In this document: one piece after another, positions 57,182 through 63,922 of the stretch
Numbering within the stretch: position 1 is the stretch's first letter
Layout: each line of letters opens with the position of its first letter
Assembly (NCBI GenBank): GCA_029256015.1
Contig: JAQSYQ010000011.1
Location: 1-63,922, forward strand
Length of the DNA: 63,922 bases
Source: Gammaproteobacteria bacterium
Lineage (GTDB): Bacteria; Pseudomonadota; Gammaproteobacteria; Francisellales; CACEW01
Reading direction: 5' to 3'
Program-made: the position numbers and the translations under genes
The notes under the pieces: model-generated
Seen by the model: the letters and a program-made list of their open reading frames with translations, nothing else
What the model was told of the DNA's origin: nothing
Database searches by the model: none

Positions 57182-58288
57182 ATGATTAAATTTCTTGATT
57201 TAAAAAAGCAGTACCTAAGTATGAAGCCGGAAATTGATGCCGCTATTTCTTCAATAATTGAATCAAGCGCATTTATTGGAGGCAAGCCTATATCCGAGTT
57301 TGAGGCTGAATTTGCTCAGTATCAGCAGGCTAAGCACTGCGTTGGAGTGGCAAACGGCACCGATGCTTTGGAAATCGCAATTGAGGCACTGGACTTGCCA
57401 AGAGGCTCAGAAATCATTGTACCCGCCAATACTTTTATAGCAAGCAGTGAAGCTGTAACTCGGTCTGGGCACAAAGTCGTATTTTGTGACTGTAGAGCGG
57501 ATAATTACGGCATTGATATTGAAGATGTTAAAAAACGCATTAACTCAAAAACAAAAGCCATTATTGCTGTGCATTTATATGGGCATGCTGTTGATATGCA
57601 AGCCTTGTCAGATTTGGCACAGCAACACAATTTAAAAATCATTGAAGACTGTGCACAGGCTCACGGTGCAGAATTCCAGGGAAGGCGAGTAGGTGCTATA
57701 GGCGATATCGGCACTTTTAGCTTTTATCCAGGTAAAAATCTCGGGGCATTTGGAGATGCCGGTGCCATTGTGACTAATGATGATACTTTGGCTAAAAAAG
57801 TGAGAATGATTGCTAATCATGGCAGAGTCGCCAAATATGACCATGTTTTTGAAGGACGTAATTCTCGATTAGACGGGCTGCAAGCCGCAATTTTAAGCAT
57901 CAAGCTCAAGCATCTTGATAATTGGACTGCTCTGCGTCGACAAGCTGCCGAATATTATTTAAGTCATTTATCCGGCATTAAAGACCTTGTTCTGCCTCAA
58001 GCGGATAGTAGAGTAAAGGCAGTTTATCATCTGTTTGTCATTCGCAGTGTTTATAGAGATGAGCTCAAGCAATTTCTTGAGAAACATGGAATTGAGACAG
58101 GGATTCATTATCCAATCGCTTTACCTAAGTTAAAAGCTTATGACTATTTGCAGCAAGGGCAGGAAGCAATGCTTGCCAATCAACTAGACTCTCAATTGCT
58201 TAGTTTGCCAATAGGTGAACATCTATCTGAGCAAGAGCTGGCTCAAGTGGTAACTGTGGTAAAAAGCTTTTTTGCCGGGAAGAAGTAA
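57182..58288 (+). CDS. wbpE: DegT/DnrJ/EryC1 aminotransferase, WbpE/WlbC-like
   Basis: This PLP enzyme aminates C3 of the keto-UDP-GlcNAcA made by the WbpB-like enzyme. The 368-aa protein has MIKFLDLKKQYLSMKPEID at the start, GTDALEIAIEAL, EDCAQAHGA with the PLP-contacting Asp, and FYPGKNLGAFGDAG with the Schiff-base Lys185. An in-frame GTG at 57173 would add three residues. Context with wbpB and wbpD makes the substrate assignment strong. Confidence 0.93.
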   Translation: MIKFLDLKKQYLSMKPEIDAAISSIIESSAFIGGKPISEFEAEFAQYQQAKHCVGVANGTDALEIAIEALDLPRGSEIIVPANTFIASSEAVTRSGHKVVFCDCRADNYGIDIEDVKKRINSKTKAIIAVHLYGHAVDMQALSDLAQQHNLKIIEDCAQAHGAEFQGRRVGAIGDIGTFSFYPGKNLGAFGDAGAIVTNDDTLAKKVRMIANHGRVAKYDHVFEGRNSRLDGLQAAILSIKLKHLDNWTALRRQAAEYYLSHLSGIKDLVLPQADSRVKAVYHLFVIRSVYRDELKQFLEKHGIETGIHYPIALPKLKAYDYLQQGQEAMLANQLDSQLLSLPIGEHLSEQELAQVVTVVKSFFAGKK

Positions 58289-58290
58289 AG

Positions 58291-59496
58291 ATGTCTTATA
58301 CTTTTGTCAAAGTCAGCCAATATTATTCAGATTATCTGCAACAATATTATAAAAAATTCCCAGAGACTAAAGACAAAACCTATCAAGAGCAATATGAGCA
58401 TTTAATGGCGGATGCCTTTGCCTGGGCTGATTTTTTGAGTAAGGGCTTGAGGCAAGTCGGGGTTAATGCGCACGAAATTGTTTCTAATGCAGAGCCATTG
58501 CAAACGGCTTGGGCAAAAGAGCATGGGCTTATGCCGGAACAGGATATTTTGTTGGCTCAGCTTCAATTTCTAAAGCCAGAGGTTTTGTTTCTTAATACAT
58601 TTGTCTATGAGCCTGAGTATATTAAATTTTTGCGGGAAAAAGTGCCCTCTATTAAGCAAATTATAGGCTGGCGCGCTGCTCCTTATAAAGCTTCTGAACT
58701 GGAAACTTATCGTTCCTTAGATTACATGCTGACTTGCACCCCGGGCTTTGTCATTGATTTTGAAGCTCAGGGCATTAAATCTTATCAATTAAATCATGCT
58801 TTTGAGCCCAGTCTGCTTGATAATTTACCCAAACGAGACACATTGGATAATGATCTTATTTTTATTGGAAGCCTAATGGCAGGAGCTGGCTATCACGGCA
58901 GCCGAATCCAGGTATTAGAAAATTTAATCAAGCGAGGGCTCAAAGTTGGGATTTATGGGTCATTGTACACTGAGTCTGCGGTTATTGATAAAATGAAAGG
59001 GCGCATGGCTTGGGCTTTGAAAATTCCAGCTTTAAAATCCACTTTGTTGAAATTTAAACCGCTTATTAAACGCTTGGCCCAAACTCAGGCTGCGCAAAGC
59101 AGTATTTATCCTTCTAGTATTTTGGAGAATATGCATCCCCCAGTTTTTGGAATGGATATGTACAGAGCACTGGCTCAGTCTAAAATTAGCTTTAATATTC
59201 ATATTGAAGCTGCCGGGCAGTATGCTGGCAATATGAGGTTGTTTGAAAGCACAGGGGCCGGAGCCTGTCTTTTAACGGATTGGAAAAGCAATATCCATGA
59301 TTTGTTCGAGCCTGGTACCGAAATAGTTACCTACCGTGGTGTTGATGACTGTATAGAAAAAGCAGTATGGCTAATGGAACATCCTAAGGAATGCGAAGAA
59401 ATTGCTAAGCGCGGCCAAGCTCGAATCTTAAAAGAGCATAGCTTTGCGCATAGAGCTCAGCAATTAGACTTGATAATTCGAGAGAACTTCAAATAA
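58291..59496 (+). CDS. CgeB-like glycosyltransferase
   Basis: This 401-aa protein has a GT-B layout. The N-terminal half has LKPEVLFLNTFVYEPEYIKF and IIGWRAAP. The C-terminal half has SFNIHIEAAGQYAGNMRLFE followed by GAGACLLTDWKSNIHDLFEP, the hallmark of the CgeB/spore-coat-like glycosyltransferase family. It begins 2 bases after the wbpE-like stop, so it belongs to the same operon. It may add the diacetamido uronic acid or a following sugar (inference). Confidence 0.8.
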   Translation: MSYTFVKVSQYYSDYLQQYYKKFPETKDKTYQEQYEHLMADAFAWADFLSKGLRQVGVNAHEIVSNAEPLQTAWAKEHGLMPEQDILLAQLQFLKPEVLFLNTFVYEPEYIKFLREKVPSIKQIIGWRAAPYKASELETYRSLDYMLTCTPGFVIDFEAQGIKSYQLNHAFEPSLLDNLPKRDTLDNDLIFIGSLMAGAGYHGSRIQVLENLIKRGLKVGIYGSLYTESAVIDKMKGRMAWALKIPALKSTLLKFKPLIKRLAQTQAAQSSIYPSSILENMHPPVFGMDMYRALAQSKISFNIHIEAAGQYAGNMRLFESTGAGACLLTDWKSNIHDLFEPGTEIVTYRGVDDCIEKAVWLMEHPKECEEIAKRGQARILKEHSFAHRAQQLDLIIRENFK

Positions 59497-59497
59497 G

Positions 59498-60271
59498 ATG
59501 AAACTGAGTATTATTATCGCCAGCTGGAACAATCAAAGCACGATTGGCCAGACTTTACAGTCCATATTAGAACAAAGCTATCAGAATATTGAAGTGTGGG
59601 TTATTGACGGGGGCTCAAAAGATCAAACCGTTGAAATTATCCAAAGCTTTCAGCAGAAATTTCAAGGCAGGCTGCATTATATCAGTGAAAAAGACCAGGG
59701 TATTAGTGACGCTTTTAATAAAGGCGTACTAAGAGCGACTGGAGACTACATTTATTTTCTCGGCTCTGATGATTACCTTTGGGATAAGGATGTTGTTAGT
59801 AAGATGTTGGAAGGCGTTAACCCGCTCGAGGACTGGCTTATCTGCGGCAAAATTGCTCGGGTCAGTCTCGAAGGCAAAACGCTTTATATAACGGAAGTTA
59901 AGCCATTTCATCGATCTGAACTGCTATGGCATATGGCTTTGCCTCATCAGGGTCTGTTAACCCATAAAAACTTTTTCAAGCAGTATGGATTATTTGATAT
60001 TCACAATGTGTTTTGTATGGACTATGAACTTCTTTTAAGGGCTTATCACTCATTCCCCCGAGTTTTAATGAAAGATGTGGTGGTGGCAGCTTGGAGAGAA
60101 GGCGGGGTGGGGGCCAATAGAATTCCTCAGATTTTAAAGGAATACTACCAGGTTAAGCTTAAAAATAAGCTGGCGTCTAAACCTGTATTGTGGGGAATTT
60201 ATCAATGGTCTTTGGCCAAATATTATCTTAAAGCACTACTATATAAGTTGGGCGTGGTAAAATGCATATAA
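59498..60271 (+). CDS. GT2 family glycosyltransferase
   Basis: This 257-aa enzyme has SIIIASWNNQSTIGQTLQSI at the start, VIDGGSKDQT, EKDQGISDAFNKG and YFLGSDDYLW as the DxD-like metal site. This is the WcaA-type subclass common in O-antigen clusters. There are no membrane helices. It overlaps the following acyltransferase by 10 bases. Specificity cannot be read from the sequence. Confidence 0.9.
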   Translation: MKLSIIIASWNNQSTIGQTLQSILEQSYQNIEVWVIDGGSKDQTVEIIQSFQQKFQGRLHYISEKDQGISDAFNKGVLRATGDYIYFLGSDDYLWDKDVVSKMLEGVNPLEDWLICGKIARVSLEGKTLYITEVKPFHRSELLWHMALPHQGLLTHKNFFKQYGLFDIHNVFCMDYELLLRAYHSFPRVLMKDVVVAAWREGGVGANRIPQILKEYYQVKLKNKLASKPVLWGIYQWSLAKYYLKALLYKLGVVKCI

Positions 60272-61224
60272 AAGCAGTCGACTCTCTTAAATGTTTTGCC
60301 ATACTTGCTGTGGTCCTTGGGCATATTGGGACTCCTTTCACTAATTTTATTTTTAGCTGGCATATGCCTTTATTTTTCTTTATAGCGGGCTTTTTTATTA
60401 AATCAGATGAAAGCGTTAAAACCCATCTTATTAAAAGCAGCAAACGTTTGTTGATTCCTTATATTGTTTTTGCTGTGCTTGCGCTGCTAGTCGTCATGAT
60501 TAAAAACCCAGTTTTGCATAGGCCGCAAGCCAGCTTGCTAGAGGGCATTGTAGCCATTGTCTATTGGATGAATACGGATCATATCACCACTTATGGCAAT
60601 GTACTGTGGTTTTTACCGACTTTGTTTCTTTGCAGGCTGGCATTGTTCTTGCTGTTGAAATATGTCAGAAACCTTTGGGTCATTCTATTAATATGCGTTG
60701 CCCTGGCTTGGCTAAGCATCGGCTTAAATCTTAATCTGCCTTTTGCCTTGCCTGAGGCTATGGCAGCTTTGATCTGGGTTTATGTGGGGTATATTTATTT
60801 TAACTACATCAGGCATGCTGCTTTATACGAAAATAAGCTTTATTTTGGGCTAGCTGCATTGCTTCTTGTTTTACCGTTGGTTTATTTCAAAATGCCGCTG
60901 CTTAATATTGCAGAAATGGACTTTTCCAATCCGCTCTATAACTATGTTTATAGCGTGATTATGGCCTTTTTAATCAGTTCTGTATTTATGAAAGTTGAGT
61001 GGCTATCTCGATCGAATTTAGTCAATTGGGTCGGCATTAACACCATGAGTATTTTTATTTTCCATACCTATACCAATAATCTGGCTTCTGCTTTTGTGGC
61101 CCGGTTTATCCCAAGCGCATGGTACATTAGTTTTATTTTATCTCTTGCTATGCTGGCAGTTTTGCTAGTGATCAAACAGAAAATGCAACAATATCGCTGG
61201 GCTGCAATGTTAAGGATTATATAA
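60262..61224 (+). CDS. Acyltransferase family 3 membrane protein (O-acetyltransferase)
   Basis: This 320-aa inner-membrane protein has about ten helices. It has DSLKCFAILAVVLGHIGTPF with the conserved His in helix 1, FIFSWHMPLFFFIAGFFI, and KRLLIPYIVFAVLALLVV. It resembles fucose 4-O-acetylase-type proteins and differs from the longer OafA-like one at 36595. It probably O-acetylates a sugar of the repeat unit. It ends directly before the next ATG. Confidence 0.9.
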   Translation: MHIKAVDSLKCFAILAVVLGHIGTPFTNFIFSWHMPLFFFIAGFFIKSDESVKTHLIKSSKRLLIPYIVFAVLALLVVMIKNPVLHRPQASLLEGIVAIVYWMNTDHITTYGNVLWFLPTLFLCRLALFLLLKYVRNLWVILLICVALAWLSIGLNLNLPFALPEAMAALIWVYVGYIYFNYIRHAALYENKLYFGLAALLLVLPLVYFKMPLLNIAEMDFSNPLYNYVYSVIMAFLISSVFMKVEWLSRSNLVNWVGINTMSIFIFHTYTNNLASAFVARFIPSAWYISFILSLAMLAVLLVIKQKMQQYRWAAMLRII

Positions 61225-62109
61225 ATGGCTATTCCGATTATCATGTTCTACCAAGGCGATGCTCCTTATTTGTGGTTTACATTGCGCCAAACTAAACTGT
61301 TTAATCCAGACAGTGAAATTATTTTGCTGGGGGATAAAAGCAATGCGCATTATCCTGGGGTCACTCATGTATTGATTGAGAATTATTTTGAAAGGGCTGC
61401 TCAGTTTGAGAAGATTTACCAACATTTAAACTCCAATCCCAAAAAGTTCGAGTTAATTTGTATGCAACGCTGGCTGGTGATTGCTGATTATATGAAGCAA
61501 CATTTACAAAGTTGTGTGCATTTAGATCCTGATGTCATGGTGTACTGTGATTTGTCCGAACAGCAAAAGAAGTTTTCACAGTATGATTTTACTGTAAACA
61601 GGCAGCTTGGGCCTCAAACTATGTTTATCAATAGCCGAGAAGGATTGGAAAGATTTTGTGAATATTTTTGGAGTTATTACGCCAATTCTGGAAAGTTCTC
61701 TGAGCTTCAATCTTGGTTTAAAGATTATCAAGGGAAAGGATGTAAAGGCGGGATATGCGATATGTGGTTTTTCGAGCACTACGCCAAACTGTATCCTGAG
61801 AAAGTAGGGGAAACTTTTAATCTTGATGCCAATATTTACGATAACACCATCCAACATGACGATGGTTTTAAGATGCGCTTTGGCAAAAAAAAGATTATCT
61901 GGAAAAACAAGCTGCCCTATGCCTATCACATCGCCTCAAATCAATGGAAATGTTTTAATACTTTGCATTTCCAGGGCTATACTAAGTTCTATATTCCAGC
62001 TTATGCCAGTTCAAAAAATCTAAGATTTTACCTGCAGTCTTTGCCTTATAGAGCTAAACTGATTTGGGGATTAATGCAAAGGGTTTTGAGTAAAATAGGG
62101 CTTAAGTGA
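61225..62109 (+). CDS. Putative glycosyltransferase of unknown family
   Basis: This 294-aa soluble protein has IPIIMFYQGDAPYLWFTLRQ at the N terminus and HLDPDVMVYCDLSEQQKKFS in the middle. The latter looks like the DxD sugar-nucleotide site of GT-A enzymes. Tryptophan- and cysteine-containing blocks follow. I cannot name the family. Its place between an acyltransferase and a GT4 gene with no gaps supports a role in glycan assembly. Confidence 0.65.
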   Translation: MAIPIIMFYQGDAPYLWFTLRQTKLFNPDSEIILLGDKSNAHYPGVTHVLIENYFERAAQFEKIYQHLNSNPKKFELICMQRWLVIADYMKQHLQSCVHLDPDVMVYCDLSEQQKKFSQYDFTVNRQLGPQTMFINSREGLERFCEYFWSYYANSGKFSELQSWFKDYQGKGCKGGICDMWFFEHYAKLYPEKVGETFNLDANIYDNTIQHDDGFKMRFGKKKIIWKNKLPYAYHIASNQWKCFNTLHFQGYTKFYIPAYASSKNLRFYLQSLPYRAKLIWGLMQRVLSKIGLK

Positions 62110-62116
62110 GAAATCT

Positions 62117-63172
62117 ATGTATGACTATGTGATTCTAACTCACTTACCGGCTTTTTATAAAATCAACCTTTATAACGAACTTGCCAAAAAACTCAATATT
62201 TACGTTATTTTCTTAGGTCAATCTTCGAGAATTCGCCCGGGCAATTTTACCGAAGGAAATATGAATTTTGCCCATGAATTTCTTTATGAGGGTGATTTTG
62301 AATCTCGGCCCCGGTTTAAAACTTGCTGGAAGCTTTACCGAACCTTAGCCAAGCTTAAATTTAAAAAAATTATAGTAGGGGGCTGGGAGCTTCCTGAGTC
62401 TTGGTTAAGCATTTTTACTCATAGAAAATCTCACAATGCTTTTGCCTTAGAGTCAAGCATGGCCGAAAGTCAGATTTCAGGCTATAAATCCTTGATCAAA
62501 AAGCTTTTTTTATCTCGATTGAATGCGGTATTTTGCTCAGGCAGTTTGCATCAAAAGCTGGTCCAACATTTAGGCTATACCGGCAAAGTTTATATTACTC
62601 AAGGGGTAGGGATATTTAATAGGCCAGTCTATCAAGCAGCTAATAAAAGTTTTGACGGAAAGTTTTTATATGTCGGGCGATTTGCTGAGGAAAAGAACCT
62701 GCGCTTTTTAATAGAAGTCTTTAAAGAATTGCCTCAGTATCAGTTGGATTTGGTGGGAGAGGGGCCTTTAAAAGCAAGTTTAAAAGCGATGGCCCCAGAG
62801 AATGTCCGTTTTTATCCTTACGTGCCTAATCAGCAACTAGCTGAAATCTATGCTGAGCATGACGTTTTTATACTCCCTTCTTTAAGGGAGCCATGGGGGC
62901 TTGTGGTAGATGAGGCCTTATTTTACGGTTTACCTGTATTGGTTTCTAATAAGGTGGGCTGCTATCCTGAACTTGTGCAACGCTATCAAAGCGGGTTAGT
63001 ATTTGGGCCGACGGATAAAAGTGATTTAAAATCAGCTATCGAGCAGCTAGCAAGTGCTGATTTGTTCGATCAGCTTAAGGCTAATGTCAGAAATATCGAC
63101 TTTTCTAGACGCGATATTGAACAGGTGCAGGCGTATATAATGGCCCTTGATAAAAAAGGTGAAAAAGCATGA
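62117..63172 (+). CDS. GT4 family glycosyltransferase
   Basis: This 351-aa GT-B enzyme has YVGRFAEEKNLRFLIEVFKE at the start of the nucleotide-binding half, and then LVGEGPLK. SLREPWGLVVDEALFYGLPV carries the E-x7-E motif. The N-terminal acceptor domain starts THLPAFYKINLYNELAKKLN. It overlaps the next ATG by 4 bases. The sugar transferred is unknown. Confidence 0.92.
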   Translation: MYDYVILTHLPAFYKINLYNELAKKLNIYVIFLGQSSRIRPGNFTEGNMNFAHEFLYEGDFESRPRFKTCWKLYRTLAKLKFKKIIVGGWELPESWLSIFTHRKSHNAFALESSMAESQISGYKSLIKKLFLSRLNAVFCSGSLHQKLVQHLGYTGKVYITQGVGIFNRPVYQAANKSFDGKFLYVGRFAEEKNLRFLIEVFKELPQYQLDLVGEGPLKASLKAMAPENVRFYPYVPNQQLAEIYAEHDVFILPSLREPWGLVVDEALFYGLPVLVSNKVGCYPELVQRYQSGLVFGPTDKSDLKSAIEQLASADLFDQLKANVRNIDFSRRDIEQVQAYIMALDKKGEKA

Positions 63173-63922
63173 ATTGTCTGCTGTTGGGTGGAACAGGCTT
63201 AATAGGGCGATCGCTTGCAAAAGCTTTGCTTAAGCAAGGCCATTCTTTGAGAATTTTAAGTCGAGACCCTAAAAAACAAATAGAGTTAGAAAAGGATCTG
63301 CCTAAAGCCGAGTGGATGGCAGGAGATCTGTCTGACCCAGAGCTGTTAAAGCGGGCTTTAAGCAATATTGATATTGTTTTTCATTTGGCAAGTTCTGTGA
63401 TCCCCAAGACTTCTAATGATAATCCTATTTACGATGTTGAATCTAATTTGATCGGTAGCTTACAGTTGCTCGAACAGGCAAGGCAGCATCAAGTTAAAAA
63501 AGTGATTTTTGTCTCATCTGGCGGGGCAATATATGGCTTGCCTCAAATGCTTCCTATCCCTGAAATTCATCCGACTCATCCATTAAGTTCATATGGAATA
63601 GTCAAACTTGCTATCGAAAAGTATTTGTATTTATATCATCACAATTATGGTTTGGATTACTGTGTAGTAAGGGTAGCTAATGCTTATGGCGCTTTCTCGG
63701 CCAATAAGCCAGGCTTTGGGGCGGTGGACACTTTTGTTAAAAAAGCCTTAAATAATGAGCCCATTGAAATTTGGGGGGATGGTTCCATCGTTCGAGACTA
63801 TGTTCATATTGAAGACATAGTCAATGCATTAATATTAGCAATGACTTATAACGGGCCCCATAAAATATTCAATATAGGGAGCGGTAGCGGAGTCAACTTA
63901 AATGAGTTGGTGGCTTTAATTG
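63169..63922 (+). CDS. NAD-dependent epimerase/dehydratase, truncated by the window end
   Basis: An open frame starts at the ATG overlapping the GT4 stop and runs off the window after 251 codons without a stop. It has GGTGLIG at 7-13, FHLASS near 71, VSSGGAIYG at 115-123 and the catalytic S-Y142-xxx-K146 in SSYGIVK. DYVHIEDIVNALI and FNIGSGSGVNLNEL follow. This is the UDP-glucose/UDP-GlcNAc 4-epimerase-like branch of the extended SDRs; the exact substrate is open. Confidence 0.88.
   Translation, partial: MNCLLLGGTGLIGRSLAKALLKQGHSLRILSRDPKKQIELEKDLPKAEWMAGDLSDPELLKRALSNIDIVFHLASSVIPKTSNDNPIYDVESNLIGSLQLLEQARQHQVKKVIFVSSGGAIYGLPQMLPIPEIHPTHPLSSYGIVKLAIEKYLYLYHHNYGLDYCVVRVANAYGAFSANKPGFGAVDTFVKKALNNEPIEIWGDGSIVRDYVHIEDIVNALILAMTYNGPHKIFNIGSGSGVNLNELVALI

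Noticed and set aside
63105..63365. 86-codon minus-strand frame near the window end
   Set aside because: It is antisense to the GT4 end and to the epimerase gene, which has full family motifs on the + strand.
18142..63922. RfaH ops element (GGCGGTAG-type) in the polysaccharide region
   Set aside because: I looked for it upstream of the operon starts and found only partial matches such as GCGGTAG near 25090, not placed in a leader.
1..63922. CRISPR arrays, transposases, integrases
   Set aside because: No regularly spaced direct repeats and no transposase or integrase frame were seen. The repeats present are short palindromes or tRNA fragments.

Overview
The window is bacterial chromosome, about 40% G+C by eye. 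It has two parts. The gene order tuf - tRNA-Trp - secE - nusG - rplKAJL - rpoBC, the 3-TM SecE, and the lengths of RpoB (1360 aa) and RpoC (1406 aa) point to a gammaproteobacterium. Several protein sequences, such as L10, recall the Legionella/Coxiella group, but that placement is an inference from memory of the families.

Bases 1-17,824 are the translation/transcription core. EF-Tu is followed by a strong GC-rich hairpin and by a tRNA-Trp gene whose 5' half does not fold. After these come further tRNA 3'-end fragments. A 4 kb segment then separates tRNA-Trp from secE; it holds two tandem paralogous four-cysteine proteins and a 1087-aa orphan with C-terminal membrane segments. The secE-rpoC block follows. 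Within it, L10 lacks about 31 N-terminal residues compared with the family but has a good ribosome binding site at the shortened start.

Bases 18,142-63,922 are a very large surface-polysaccharide region. The left part (18-40 kb, both strands) is rich in multi-spanning GT-C-like glycosyltransferases. It also carries GT2 enzymes, two GtrA domains, an HAD/UbiA polyprenyl-phosphate transferase with a ruined HAD site, rfbC and rfbD, an acyltransferase, and the housekeeping gene dusA. At 39.5-39.8 kb lies the relic of a deleted second wzm-wzt pair. The right part (39.8 kb to the end, almost all + strand) encodes a methyltransferase-GT2-GT4 protein, then hddA-gmhA-hddC (GDP-heptose), an intact ABC exporter wzm-wzt, gmd and fcl (GDP-deoxysugar), a Wzx flippase, and an AsnB-like amidotransferase. 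It continues with wbpB/wbpD/wbpE-like genes (UDP-diacetamido-glucuronate), several glycosyltransferases, a second acyltransferase and an epimerase cut by the window edge.

Taken together, the region makes nucleotide sugars (dTDP-rhamnose in part, GDP-heptose and/or GDP-6-deoxy sugars, a diacetamido uronic acid possibly amidated), assembles them on a polyprenyl carrier, and exports them through an ABC transporter and/or Wzx. The GT-C proteins probably add further sugars on the periplasmic side. The most notable observations are the truncated tRNA-Trp and truncated L10, each next to the same type of GC-rich palindrome; the wzm/wzt deletion scar with a conserved promoter; the degenerate HAD domain on the UbiA enzyme; and the unknown 1.7-5.8 kb segment.
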